Origin: Nakamurella flavida
GTDB taxonomy: Bacteria > Actinomycetota > Actinomycetes > Mycobacteriales > Nakamurellaceae
Assembly (NCBI RefSeq): GCF_030811475.1
Contig: NZ_JAUSQV010000001.1
Span: 496,001 to 560,000 of the forward strand
Length of the DNA: 64,000 bases
Direction of reading: 5' to 3'
The notes under the pieces are model-generated. The model was given only the letters and a program-made list of their open reading frames with translations. It ran no database searches and was not told the origin of the DNA. The position numbers and the translations under genes are program-made. Position 1 is the first letter of the stretch; every line of letters begins with the position of its first letter. This document shows, in pieces, positions 7,638 through 16,622 of this stretch.

Positions 7638-9287
7638 TCATAGAATCGGCAGGATCAGGTGCGACGGCCGTTCCGCGTCGTGGAACACCTCGAACGTGCA
7701 CCGCACCCCGCCGGTGGCCGTCGCGAAGGGCTCCCCGGTGCCGTGGTTGCGGGCGAAGCGGGGGAAGGCGCCGCCGCTGACCTGGACCCGGAGCCGGTGC
7801 CCGGCGCCGACCCGGTAGGCGGTGGGGAACAGTTCGACGTCGACCGCCAGCACTCCGTCGGCACCGACCGTCACGTCCGTGGCCGGGACGGTGCGCGGGT
7901 CCAGGCGCCGGATGCCGTCGGTGATGTTGCGGGACACCCCGGCGGGGTCGACGTCGCACAGCCGGACGAACACGTCGGCGTGGGGGAGCGAGGTACGCGC
8001 GTAGACGCGGGCGCCGACCGGCCCCACGAGGTCCAGATCGGCGTCCAGCACAGGCCCGGTGAACACCAGAACGTCGTCCCGGGCTTCGACCGGCGCGTTG
8101 TCCGCCTGCTTGCCGGGGCCGGACAGCAGGGGACCGCCCACGGTCGGCGTGGGGTCGGCCGGGTCGTAGGTGAAGCGGTCGGCGTCCTCGTCGCCCGTCG
8201 GGGCCGCTCCGGACAGCTGTCCGGACGGGGCGAGGTACAGCGGCGTCGGGATGCGGTCGGCCGGCGGCCACAAGTCCAGACCCAACCAGCTGCCCGACTG
8301 CTGCAGGTGGATCCGCACGGGCGGGCCGCCCGGTGCGGGGCCGCCGCGCAGGTGGTGGTCGAGCCAGACCAGGTCGCTGTTCACGGCGGCCTTCAGCTCG
8401 GCCGGTTCGCCGTGCTGCCACGGGCCCACCACGAGTCGGGCCGGGACACCCGCGCGCTGCAGGGCGGTGAAGTCGTCGAGGTTGCCGGCCAGGAACAGGT
8501 CCCACCAGCCGGTCACCATGCTTACCGGCGGCATCCGCGCGACCTGGGCGGCGTGGTCGGCACCGGACCAGAAGTCGTCACCCGGTGCGGCGTGCCCGGC
8601 GAAGTCCCGCCAGAACGGCACCGGCGCCCCGGCCACCGCGACATCCGCCGCCTGCAGCGGCAGCCGGTCCAGGGCGCGGCGGAGCCGGTTCTGCTTCCCG
8701 GGGCGCAGGGCGTCGAGTCCTCCGCGCTCCTGTCGGCCGATGCCCGCCGACCAGCCCAGGGCGGTCTGCGTCGAGGGGGCGCCGCCGGGGTAGAAGATCC
8801 GCTGCGCGATGTCCGCCGAGGTGATGTGCGGGGACGCGCAGACCAGGGGCGGGTCGGCATAGGGAGCCACCGCCCACTGGGTGTGGCCGAAGTAGCTGCC
8901 GCCGACCATGGCGACCCGGCCGTCGCACCAGGGCTGCTCCCGCAGCCAGGCCAGCGTGGCCATGCCGTCCTCGTGCTCGGTGGTGAACGGTCGGAACTGA
9001 CCGCCGGATCCGAAGGTGCCCCGGGTGGCCTGGATGAACACCTGGAAGCCGCGCCGGGCCAATGGTGCCGGGTAGACCTGCCCGAACGCTCCGGCCCGCC
9101 CGTACGGCAGGCGGATGAGCACCACCGGCATCGGCCCGCTCTGCCGCCGTGGGGCGTACCGGTCGCCGAGCAGGGTCACCCCGTCCGGCATCCGGACGGC
9201 GATGTCACGCTCGACGTCGTACCGGGTGGCGCGGGGCGAGCGACCGAGGGCGAGGTCCGCCGCGGCACCGATGAGCGTCCTGAGCAC
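7638..9287 (-). CDS. CocE/NonD-family (peptidase S15-type) hydrolase
   Basis: A 549-aa alpha/beta hydrolase. The catalytic Ser131 sits in GGSYFG, with later Asp (TGWWDLF) and His (VGPWQHGE) completing the triad, and the C-terminal part is the jelly-roll domain of X-Pro dipeptidyl peptidases and cocaine esterase. It hydrolyses acyl or peptide bonds of an unknown substrate. The frame is open to 9422, but GTG 9287 is preferred because AGGAG lies six bases upstream; ATG 9302 is an alternative. No signal peptide is evident. It ends just before the TetR operator. Confidence 0.82.
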   Translation of the reverse strand: MLRTLIGAAADLALGRSPRATRYDVERDIAVRMPDGVTLLGDRYAPRRQSGPMPVVLIRLPYGRAGAFGQVYPAPLARRGFQVFIQATRGTFGSGGQFRPFTTEHEDGMATLAWLREQPWCDGRVAMVGGSYFGHTQWAVAPYADPPLVCASPHITSADIAQRIFYPGGAPSTQTALGWSAGIGRQERGGLDALRPGKQNRLRRALDRLPLQAADVAVAGAPVPFWRDFAGHAAPGDDFWSGADHAAQVARMPPVSMVTGWWDLFLAGNLDDFTALQRAGVPARLVVGPWQHGEPAELKAAVNSDLVWLDHHLRGGPAPGGPPVRIHLQQSGSWLGLDLWPPADRIPTPLYLAPSGQLSGAAPTGDEDADRFTYDPADPTPTVGGPLLSGPGKQADNAPVEARDDVLVFTGPVLDADLDLVGPVGARVYARTSLPHADVFVRLCDVDPAGVSRNITDGIRRLDPRTVPATDVTVGADGVLAVDVELFPTAYRVGAGHRLRVQVSGGAFPRFARNHGTGEPFATATGGVRCTFEVFHDAERPSHLILPIL

Positions 9288-9349
9288 GGTCAACTCCTGC
9301 ATCTTCGGTGGACCCGATCCATCACCCGGACGACAGCAGGATGCACGAG

Positions 9350-9375
9350 GGCCCCGGAGTGGATGCTCCGGGGCC
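9350..9375 (-). terminator. Hairpin terminator after the 51-aa gene
   Basis: GGCCCCGGAG and CTCCGGGGCC form a 10-bp perfect stem with a 6-base loop between the stop at 9428 and the hydrolase gene. Confidence 0.65.
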
Positions 9376-9427
9376 GGTCGGCGTGCCGGTCGGGGCCGGC
9401 CTCGAAAGGGTCGGCCCGACAACCGGG

Positions 9428-9583
9428 TCAGAGGTTGAGGCTGGCCCGGAACGCGTTGAGCTCGACCTCGTGCTTCTCGCGGTCGGCGGGGTCCATGTCG
9501 TCCTCGTCGGTGCGCAGGGAAGCGGGGGCGGTGTTGCCCTCGTGCTCGTCGGCCTGGGTGGGCTTGTCGTCGGGCGTCGTCAT
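9428..9583 (-). CDS. Small acidic hypothetical protein (51 aa)
   Basis: The minus strand from ATG 9583 encodes 51 residues beginning MTTPDDKPTQADEHEG and ending FRASLNL. It is rich in Asp and Glu, with no membrane segment or cysteine. The support is a good ribosome site (AAGGAG six bases before the start), strong third-position GC and a terminator hairpin after the stop. I recognise no family. It could be a small regulatory or partner protein. Confidence 0.6.
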   Translation of the reverse strand: MTTPDDKPTQADEHEGNTAPASLRTDEDDMDPADREKHEVELNAFRASLNL

Positions 9584-9724
9584 GATGGCTCCTTCGATGG
9601 TGGTGCTGGATCCCCAGGCTACGAGGTCTGCCGACGGGCCCGGACCGTGCCGGCGCGCCGGTATCGGGCCGGTCGGCGGCGGAACGGGGAGTTCGGGCCG
9701 AGCCCGTGAGGATCAGGTGGATCG

Positions 9725-9810
9725 TGGTGTCCGAGGGGGGACTTGAACCCCCACGCCCTTGCGGGCACTAGCACCTCAAGCTAGCGCGTCTGCCATTCCG
9801 CCACCCGGAC
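9725..9810 (-). tRNA. tRNA-Leu (anticodon GAG)
   Basis: The 86-base minus-strand gene has a 7-bp acceptor stem (GTCCGGG with CTCGGAC, one GU pair), a D arm, an anticodon loop TTGAGGT on stem GCTAGC/GCTAGT, a long variable arm (GTGCCCGCAAGGGCGT) typical of leucine tRNAs, and T arm GGGGGTTCAAGTCCCCC. The discriminator A and CCA are encoded. It reads CUU/CUC leucine codons. Confidence 0.93.
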
Positions 9811-9941
9811 AGGTGTGCCACGGCCGTGTCGGCCGCGCTGGACGAGCTTACTCGATCCCCGGGGCCCGGCGTGCCACCGCGGACGTCCCGGCGATGACCA
9901 CCATCGCCGCGCCGACGGGGGACGCGATGGTAGGAACAGGT

Positions 9942-11279
9942 ATGCCTGCCGACCACCCCGCCACCGCCCCCGCCCGCAGCGCCGCCGAGAACGAGGTGGT
10001 GCAGCTGTGCAGCGAGCTCATCCGGTTCGAGTCGGTGAACACCGGAGATCCGGCGACCATCGGGGACGGGGAGGCGCGGGCCGCGCGCTATCTGCAGGAC
10101 AAGCTGGAGGAGGTCGGGTACGAGACCACCTACCTGGAGGCCGCACCCGGCCGGGGCAACGTCATCTGCCGACTGGCCGGCGCCGACCGGAGCCGCGGTG
10201 CCCTGCTGGTGCACGGCCACGTCGACGTCGTCCCGGCCAACCCGGCCGAGTGGACCGTCGATCCGTTCTCCGGTGCCGTGCAGGACGGGTTCGTCTGGGG
10301 TCGTGGCGCCGTCGACATGAAGGGCATGGTCGCCATGTCCGTCGCGGTGGCCCGGCAGCTCAAGGCCGAGGGGGTGGTGCCGCCCCGGGACATCGTCTTC
10401 GCCTTCATGTCGGACGAGGAGGCCGGCAGCGCGTACGGCGCCCAGTGGCTCGTGGAGAACCACCCGCAGCTGTTCGACGGGGTCACCGAGGCCATCTCCG
10501 AGGTCGGCGGGTTCTCCGTCCCGCTCGACGACACCCGCCGCGCCTACCTGGTCGCCGCGGCCGAGAAGGGGGTCGCCTGGGCCACTCTCACCGCCGACGG
10601 CACCGCCGGGCACGGCTCGATGGTGCACGAGGACAACGCCGTCACCCGGGTGGCCGAGGCTGTGGCCCGGCTCGGTCGGCACGAGTTCCCCATCACCCGC
10701 ACGGCCACCGTGGACGCGTTCCTGGCGCGCATCACCGAGCTCACCGGTCTGGAGTTCCCCGAGGACGACCTGCTGGGCGCCGTCGGCAAGCTCGGCCCGG
10801 TCGCCCGCATGGTCAACGCCACCCTGCGCAACACCGCGAACCCCACGATGCTGCAGGCCGGCTACAAGGCCAACGTCATCCCGTCCACCGCGCAGGCCAC
10901 CGTCGACTGCCGGGTGCTGCCGGGCTCGCAGGACACCTTCCGCGAGCAGATCCAGGAGATCGTCGGGGACGGGATCACCATCGACTGGACGTGGCTCAAG
11001 CCGCTGGAGTACCCGTTCGAGGGGAGCCTGGTCGACGCGATGAGCGCCGCGCTGCGGGCCGAGGACCCGGACGGCCACCCGGTTCCCTACATGCTGTCCG
11101 GCGGCACCGACAACAAGGCCTTCGACGACCTCGGTATCGCCGGCTACGGCTTCTCACCCATGCGGCTGCCCGCCGATCTCGACTTCTCCGCCCTGTTCCA
11201 CGGGGTGGACGAGCGGGTCCCGGTGGACTCCCTGATGTTCGGTACCCGGGTGCTGAACCGCCTGCTGCGGGCGGGCTGA
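9942..11279 (+). CDS. M20-family metallopeptidase / amidohydrolase
   Basis: A 445-aa M20/M28-type zinc hydrolase of the ArgE/DapE/carboxypeptidase G2 group. HGHVDVVP carries a metal His and Asp, GRGAVDMKG the bridging Asp and DEEAGS the catalytic Glu-Glu pair. A dimerisation domain is inserted around 210-330, and the C-terminal metal His is in the last third. Substrates would be N-acyl amino acids or dipeptides. ATG 9942 is chosen (AGGA eight bases upstream); ATG 9927 is possible. Convergent with the DUF5703 gene, a pairing I recall from other actinobacteria. Confidence 0.82.
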   Translation: MPADHPATAPARSAAENEVVQLCSELIRFESVNTGDPATIGDGEARAARYLQDKLEEVGYETTYLEAAPGRGNVICRLAGADRSRGALLVHGHVDVVPANPAEWTVDPFSGAVQDGFVWGRGAVDMKGMVAMSVAVARQLKAEGVVPPRDIVFAFMSDEEAGSAYGAQWLVENHPQLFDGVTEAISEVGGFSVPLDDTRRAYLVAAAEKGVAWATLTADGTAGHGSMVHEDNAVTRVAEAVARLGRHEFPITRTATVDAFLARITELTGLEFPEDDLLGAVGKLGPVARMVNATLRNTANPTMLQAGYKANVIPSTAQATVDCRVLPGSQDTFREQIQEIVGDGITIDWTWLKPLEYPFEGSLVDAMSAALRAEDPDGHPVPYMLSGGTDNKAFDDLGIAGYGFSPMRLPADLDFSALFHGVDERVPVDSLMFGTRVLNRLLRAG

Positions 11280-11289
11280 CCGGCTGCGG

Positions 11290-11523
11290 TCAGAGGCTCA
11301 GGCCGGGGAGGATCCCGGCGGACCGCTTGCGGCGCAACCACACCCGGCGGCTGCCGTCCGGGAAGCGCAGCACCCGGGACAGTTCCCAGCCGGAGAACTC
11401 GGCGCGGACGGCCAGCATGGTGGCGGCGGCCGCCCGGGACACCGTCGGGTCCAGGCGCAGGGCCTGGTACTCGAACTCCGGCCCGGCGGACGACGCGGTG
11501 CTCGGTGACGCTGACGTGACGAT
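11290..11523 (-). CDS. DUF5703-family small protein with apparent AUC start
   Basis: A 77-residue frame contains EYQALRLDPTVSRAAA, WELSRVLRFPDGSRRVWLRR and a short basic tail, which I recognise as the actinobacterial DUF5703 pattern (function unknown). The frame has no ATG, GTG or TTG ahead of the conserved region. An excellent AGGAGGG (11534-11528) ends four bases before an ATC codon at 11523, so initiation at AUC is proposed. Downstream CTG codons within the conserved part would truncate it and lack a ribosome site. It lies 10 bases from the M20 peptidase stop, convergently. Confidence 0.65.
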   Translation of the reverse strand: MVTSASPSTASSAGPEFEYQALRLDPTVSRAAAATMLAVRAEFSGWELSRVLRFPDGSRRVWLRRKRSAGILPGLSL

Positions 11524-11592
11524 GACGCCCTCCTGACGCGCTCGTGGTGGCCGGCGGCGGGCCGTCCCGCAGGGGGAACGCCGCCGTGCCGG

Positions 11593-13611
11593 TCATTCTT
11601 CCGGCGGTTCCTCCATCTCGTCGAACGGCTCGTCCGGATCGCTGTCCGCATCGCCGTACCCGTCGGCGTCGACGGCATCCCCGGTGTCGACCGGGGGATG
11701 CCGCACCAGGGCGGCCAGCCGGGTGCGTCGGGGCACCGTGCCGATCTCGTGCACCGCGCGGGCCAGGGCCGGGCCGGCCGCGTGCACCACGGACAGGTGG
11801 ATCCGGGCCCGGGTCAGCGCGGTGTAGAACAGCGGCCGGGACAGCATCGAGCCCGCCTCCGGCGGGACCACCGCGACCACCGCCTCCCACTCCGATCCCT
11901 GAGCGCGGTGCACGGTGATCGCCCACCCGTGCAGCAGGTCGTTCAGGGCCTTGCCGCTGATCTCGGCCTCGCCGCCGGTGAACGCCACGCGGACGCCGTC
12001 CCCGGTGGACACCACCGTCCCGACCTCGCCGTTCGCGTAACCCACCGGTTCGGCCTCGGGATGGTTCGCGGTGGCCACCACCCGGTCACCCTTCTGGAAC
12101 CCGCGCACGGCATGACCGGCCTCGGCGGGCGGGTTGAGCCTGGCCTTCAGGGCGACGTTCAGCGCCTGCGTGCCGGCCGGACCGCGGTGCACCGGGGTGA
12201 CCACCTGCACCTGGTCGCCGCTCACCCCGAACACCCGGGGGATCGAGTCGGTGACCAGCTGGGCGACCCGGTGGGCGGCCTCGGCCGAGCCGCGCGCCGG
12301 CACGAGCACCACCTCGCGGTCGGGGTCGTCGATGACCGGCAGTTCGCCGTCGCGCACGGCGGTGGCCAGCCGCGCGATCGCGCCGCCCTCGCTCTGCCGG
12401 TAGAGCGTCCGCAGCTCGGTCACCGGGAACACCCCGGAGTCGAGCAGGTCGCCGAGTACCCGGCCCGGCCCGATGGACGGCAACTGGGCCGGATCGCCGA
12501 CCAGGAGCAGGTGGGTGCCGTCCGACAGGGCGTCGATCAGGGCGGCGGCCAGCTCCACGTCCAGCATCGACGCCTCGTCCACCACCACGAGATCGGCCTC
12601 GACGGGGTCGTCCGCGGTGTGCTCGAACATCGCGGACGCGGCGCCGGCGGCGCGGCGGGCACCGAGCAACCGGTGCACGGTGGTGGCCGGTGCCCCGGTC
12701 AGCTCCTCCAGCCGCTTGGCCGCGCGACCGGTCGGTGCGGCCAGCGCGACGGTGGCCGAGACCGCCTGGGCCAGGGCGACGACGGCGGACACCGTCCGGC
12801 TCTTCCCGGTGCCGGGACCGCCGGTGAGCAGGCTGACCCCGGCGCCGGCGACCTGGGTCACCGCGCCGGCCTGCACCGCGTCCAGCTCGCCGACCACCCG
12901 CTTGACCGCACGGGCACCGGCCAGCGACGTCGCCGTGCGCTGGAGACGCAGCAGCCCCAGGGCGATGTCGTCCTCGGCCGCCGCCAGCACGGACCGGGCC
13001 AGCCAGGTGTCCTGCGCGTCCGGCTCGCCGGCCCGGGCCGGATCAGTCACCCGGTCCACGGCCCCGGCGTCCGCGGCGGCGGCCACCGCCGAGGCCGCCT
13101 CGACCCCGAACGGTCGGAGCGCCTGGGCGACGAGGTCGGCCGGCGCGGCCGTGTGCCCGTCACGGGCGAAGCGGGCCAATGTCCAGTCGACCAGGGCCTT
13201 CCCCCGGCGCGCGTCCTCCCGGGAGACCTCGGGCTGGACGGAGCGGGCGAGCTGGTCGGCCTGGTTCACGGTGGCGTCCGGCAGGGCCAGCAGCCGCCAG
13301 GGATCGGTCCGCAGCACGCCGGCGGCGTCGTCGCCCAGGGCCTCGATGAGCCGCCCGGCCCAGCGCACCGGCAGGTCCAACGGGACGAGCAGTTCGGCCA
13401 CCGCGTAGGTCTGGCCCGCGCTGATCCACGAGGTGTACAGCCGGTCGGCCCGACGATCGGTCACCCGGGGCAGCGTGCGCAGTCGCTGGGCGGTGACGGC
13501 GGCGGGGGAGGTGATGCCGGCCTCGGCGAACTGGGCGGCCAGGGCCTGCCCGACACCGGGCCACAGGCCGTTCGCGCAGAACTCGGCGAAGACGGCGGTC
13601 TGGTCGGGCAC
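11593..13611 (-). CDS. RecD2-like ATP-dependent DNA helicase
   Basis: A 672-aa SF1B helicase. The N-terminus has helix-hairpin-helix-type repeats (about 15-130) as in RecD2. The motor has Walker A GGPGTGKS (about 265), motif II VVDEASMLD, motif III LLLVGDPAQLPSIGPG and a C-terminal UvrD-like part with WAITVHRAQGSEW. RecD2 proteins act in repair outside RecBCD and unwind DNA 5'-3'. No recB or recC is near. The start is GTG 13611. The tail (last 30 residues) is highly acidic. Confidence 0.88.
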   Translation of the reverse strand: MPDQTAVFAEFCANGLWPGVGQALAAQFAEAGITSPAAVTAQRLRTLPRVTDRRADRLYTSWISAGQTYAVAELLVPLDLPVRWAGRLIEALGDDAAGVLRTDPWRLLALPDATVNQADQLARSVQPEVSREDARRGKALVDWTLARFARDGHTAAPADLVAQALRPFGVEAASAVAAAADAGAVDRVTDPARAGEPDAQDTWLARSVLAAAEDDIALGLLRLQRTATSLAGARAVKRVVGELDAVQAGAVTQVAGAGVSLLTGGPGTGKSRTVSAVVALAQAVSATVALAAPTGRAAKRLEELTGAPATTVHRLLGARRAAGAASAMFEHTADDPVEADLVVVDEASMLDVELAAALIDALSDGTHLLLVGDPAQLPSIGPGRVLGDLLDSGVFPVTELRTLYRQSEGGAIARLATAVRDGELPVIDDPDREVVLVPARGSAEAAHRVAQLVTDSIPRVFGVSGDQVQVVTPVHRGPAGTQALNVALKARLNPPAEAGHAVRGFQKGDRVVATANHPEAEPVGYANGEVGTVVSTGDGVRVAFTGGEAEISGKALNDLLHGWAITVHRAQGSEWEAVVAVVPPEAGSMLSRPLFYTALTRARIHLSVVHAAGPALARAVHEIGTVPRRTRLAALVRHPPVDTGDAVDADGYGDADSDPDEPFDEMEEPPEE

Positions 13612-13661
13612 GTCCGGACCCTACCGGCGCACCGGCCCCGTCCCGGGCCGATGGGGACAGC

Positions 13662-14594
13662 TCAGATCGGAGCGTCGAACGGGTCGCTGACCTCGTCCAG
13701 GGCGGCCCGGATCTCCGCGGGCAGGATCAGCTCCTCGGCGGCCAGTGCGGCGGTCAACTGCCCCGCATCCCGGGCACCCAGCACCACCGAGGCGATCCCG
13801 GGCCGGTCCCGCGCCCACGCGCAGGCCACCGCGAGCGGCGTGCAGCCCAGCCCCTGGGCGGCGGTCACCGTGGCCTCGACGATCCGCGCCGCCCGCTCGG
13901 TGCGGTGCTTGCCGACGTACCGGGCGAAGTGGGCGGAGGCCCCGCGGGAGTCCGGGGGAGTGCCGTGCCGGTACTTCCCGGTCAGCACCCCGCGACCCAG
14001 CGGTGCCCAGCCGAGCACGCCCCAGTCGTGCACGGCCGCCGCGGGCAGGATCGCGTCCTCCGCCGACCGTTCCACCAGCGAGTACTCGACCTCCAGGGAC
14101 ACCACGCGGTACCGGCCGGTGCCCAGGTGGGCGGACAGCGTGGCGGCCTGCCAGGCGTTCTGCCCGGAGAGCCCGATGTAGCCGGCGCGACCGGAGTCCA
14201 CCGCGATCTGCAGGGCGGTGGCCGTCTCCTCGTAGGGGACGCCGGTGTCGAAGCCGTGCACCTGCCAGAGGTCGACGTGATCGGTGCCCAGCCGGACGAG
14301 GGTGGCGTCCAGCGCGTCGAGCAGGGCCCGACGGCCGCCGCCGACGCCCACCGTGGTCGTGCCGAGCACGATCGACGAGCGCGGCACCACGACGGGGACG
14401 AGCGAGCCGAGCATCTCCTCGGCCTTGCCGTCGCCGTAGACGTTGGACGTGTCGACGAAAGTGCCTCCGGCGGTGACGAACGACTCCAGCTGGGCCGCGG
14501 CGGCCTCGGCGTCGGTGTCCCGGCCCCAGGTCATGGTGCCCAGGCCGAGCCGGGAGACCCGCAACCCGCTCCGCCCCACCCGGCGTCCGTCCAT
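13662..14594 (-). CDS. Aldo/keto reductase
   Basis: A 310-aa AKR barrel enzyme reducing carbonyls with NADPH. The active-site Asp/Tyr are in FVDTSNVYGDGKAEEMLG, followed by HVDLWQVHGFD and a C-terminal cofactor region near PGIASVVLGARDAGQL. ATG 14594 is preferred over the longer frame because TAGGTT lies seven bases upstream without a ribosome site, suggesting a leaderless transcript. Divergent from the LLM gene. Substrate unknown. Confidence 0.85.
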   Translation of the reverse strand: MDGRRVGRSGLRVSRLGLGTMTWGRDTDAEAAAAQLESFVTAGGTFVDTSNVYGDGKAEEMLGSLVPVVVPRSSIVLGTTTVGVGGGRRALLDALDATLVRLGTDHVDLWQVHGFDTGVPYEETATALQIAVDSGRAGYIGLSGQNAWQAATLSAHLGTGRYRVVSLEVEYSLVERSAEDAILPAAAVHDWGVLGWAPLGRGVLTGKYRHGTPPDSRGASAHFARYVGKHRTERAARIVEATVTAAQGLGCTPLAVACAWARDRPGIASVVLGARDAGQLTAALAAEELILPAEIRAALDEVSDPFDAPI

Positions 14595-14601
14595 GGCCGC
14601 C

Positions 14602-14607
14602 AACCTA
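14602..14607 (-). promoter_or_regulatory. Leaderless -10 box of the aldo/keto reductase gene
   Basis: TAGGTT on the minus strand is followed by seven bases and ATG 14594, with no Shine-Dalgarno sequence. Confidence 0.5.
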
Positions 14608-14712
14608 CGGCCCGGCCCTGCTTCACCCCCGGGGGACTCGCCCGGCTGTACCGTCGGCCCGCGCCCGGACCGGGCTCGACCGGGAACGATCGTGACCGCA
14701 GGGAGATGCCAC

Positions 14713-15774
14713 GTGCGACTGGGAGTGGGCATCGGCTACGCCACCACCGCCGCCGAGCTGGCCGACAACCTGGCCCTCGCGCAGGCCGCCGACGAGTTCG
14801 GCTACGCCACCGTCTGGGCCGCCGAGGCCTACGGAAGCGACGCGGTCAGCGTGCTCACCGCGGTGGCCGCCCGCACCCGCCGGATCGGCATCGGGTCGGC
14901 CGTCCTCCAGATCCCCGGTCGCACCCCCGCGATGACCGCGATGACGGCGGCCACCCTGGACGCGTTGTCCGACGGGCGGTTCTCGCTCGGACTGGGCGTC
15001 TCCGGCGCGCAGGTGTCGGAGGGCTGGCACGGCGTCCGGTACGCCGACCCCATCGGCCGGACCCGGGAGTACATCGGCATCGTCCGGCAGGCGTTGGGTC
15101 GCCGGCGGGTCGTCGCGGACGGCGAGCACTTCACGCTCCCGCTGCCCGACGGCCCCGGCAAGTCGCTGCTGCTGTCCCTGCGCCCCGTGCGCCCCGAGGT
15201 GCCCGTCTACCTGGCCGCCCTGGGCCCGGCCAACCTCGCGCTCACCGGGGAGATCGCGGACGGCTGGCTGGGCCTGTTCGTCGACCCCGCGCACGCCGCG
15301 GCCCCCGGCGGCGCCGTCCACGCCATCCGTGCCGCCGCGGCCGCCGCCGGCCGACCCCCGGGTGCGGTCGACCTGTGCGCACAGGTCTCCGTCGCACTCG
15401 GCCCGGACGTCGCGACCGCCGCGGACCGCGTCCGGGGACACGCCGCGCTCTACCTCGGGGGCATGGGCTCGCGGACCGGCAACGTCTACGCCCGGCTGGC
15501 CGCGACCATGGGTCACGGGGATGCGGTGGCCACCGTGCAGGACCGGTACCTGAGCCGTGACCACGCCGGTGCGGCGGCTGCCGTCCCGCTGGAGTTCCTC
15601 CGCTCGACCAGCCTGCTCGGCCCACCCGGGGAGATCGGCGAGCGGCTCCTGGCCTACCGGGACGCCGGCATCGACGAGGTCACCCTGGGCGTGTTCGACG
15701 CCGATCCCGCCGCCCGCATCACCACCCTGAGAACCGTGCTGGAGACAGCCGAACGAGTCGGAGTCCTGGCGTGA
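14713..15774 (+). CDS. LLM-class F420/flavin-dependent oxidoreductase
   Basis: A 353-aa luciferase-like monooxygenase-fold protein (LGVGIGYATTAAELADNL at the N-terminus, LDALSDGRFSLGLGVSG near 90). In actinobacteria this class often uses F420 as cofactor. GTG 14713 has AGGGAG eight bases upstream. Its TGA overlaps the GTG of uppP, so it is the first gene of a unit with uppP. The redox substrate cannot be inferred. Confidence 0.83.
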   Translation: MRLGVGIGYATTAAELADNLALAQAADEFGYATVWAAEAYGSDAVSVLTAVAARTRRIGIGSAVLQIPGRTPAMTAMTAATLDALSDGRFSLGLGVSGAQVSEGWHGVRYADPIGRTREYIGIVRQALGRRRVVADGEHFTLPLPDGPGKSLLLSLRPVRPEVPVYLAALGPANLALTGEIADGWLGLFVDPAHAAAPGGAVHAIRAAAAAAGRPPGAVDLCAQVSVALGPDVATAADRVRGHAALYLGGMGSRTGNVYARLAATMGHGDAVATVQDRYLSRDHAGAAAAVPLEFLRSTSLLGPPGEIGERLLAYRDAGIDEVTLGVFDADPAARITTLRTVLETAERVGVLA

Positions 15775-16598
15775 CGATCTTCCAAGCGATCATCCTGGGC
15801 ATCGTGGAGGGCCTCACCGAGTTCCTCCCGGTGTCCTCGACGGGGCACCAGACCGTGGTGGCCAAGATGATGGGGCTGACCATCGACGACCCGTCGATCA
15901 CCTCGTTCATCGCCGTCATCCAGGTCGGCGCCATCGCGGCGTTGATCCTCTACCTGCGCAGGGACATCGTCCGGCTCGCCGTCGCCTGGTTCCGCGGCCT
16001 GCGCGACCCGGCGGCCCGGCGGGTGGACGACTACCGGATGGCCTGGCTGACGATCATCGGGTCGGTGCCGATCGTGCTGGTCGGGTTGTTCGCCCGCGAT
16101 CTGATCAAGGGACCGCTGCGGTCGCTCTGGGTGGTGGCCGCGGGGCTCATCGTCTGGGGCTTCGTGATGCTCGTCGCCGAGGCGGTGGCCAAGCAGAACC
16201 GCCGCGAGCAGGACCTCACCCTGCGCGACGTCGTGATCATCGGCGTCGCGCAGACCCTCGCGCTGATCCCGGGTGTCTCGCGGTCCGGCGCGACGATCTC
16301 GGCCGGTCTGATGCTCGGCTACAAGCGGGCCGAGGTGACCCGGCTGGGGTTCCTGCTCGGCATCCCGGCCCTGGCCGGCGCGGCCGTCCTGGAGACACCG
16401 GAGGCACTGAGCGGGGGAGTCGGTCTCGTGCCGACGTTGGTCGGCACGGTGGTCAGCTTCGTCGTCGCCTACTTCACCGTCGGCTGGATGCTCCGCTTCG
16501 TCTCCCGGCACACCATCCGGGTGTTCGTCTGGTACCGCTGGGCACTGGGTGTCGGCCTGATCATCGCCCTGTCCACCGGGGCCCTGGCCGCGACCTGA
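15771..16598 (+). CDS. uppP: Undecaprenyl-diphosphatase UppP (BacA)
   Basis: A 275-aa integral membrane phosphatase that recycles undecaprenyl pyrophosphate to the monophosphate carrier for cell-wall synthesis. The two family signatures are present: EGLTEFLPVSSTGH (about 12-25) and PGVSRSGATI (about 165-174). About eight TM segments are visible. The GTG start overlaps the LLM stop (GTGA), and the length is normal. Confidence 0.95.
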   Translation: MTIFQAIILGIVEGLTEFLPVSSTGHQTVVAKMMGLTIDDPSITSFIAVIQVGAIAALILYLRRDIVRLAVAWFRGLRDPAARRVDDYRMAWLTIIGSVPIVLVGLFARDLIKGPLRSLWVVAAGLIVWGFVMLVAEAVAKQNRREQDLTLRDVVIIGVAQTLALIPGVSRSGATISAGLMLGYKRAEVTRLGFLLGIPALAGAAVLETPEALSGGVGLVPTLVGTVVSFVVAYFTVGWMLRFVSRHTIRVFVWYRWALGVGLIIALSTGALAAT

Positions 16599-16622
16599 GC
16601 CGCGGGCGGGCACACTGGCCCC

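Noticed and set aside
4849-7818. A 989-codon open frame on the plus strand opposite the MMPL and TetR genes
   Set aside because: Its sequence is low-complexity Gly/Arg/Asp, a typical antisense shadow in high-GC DNA, while the minus strand encodes a clear MMPL transporter.
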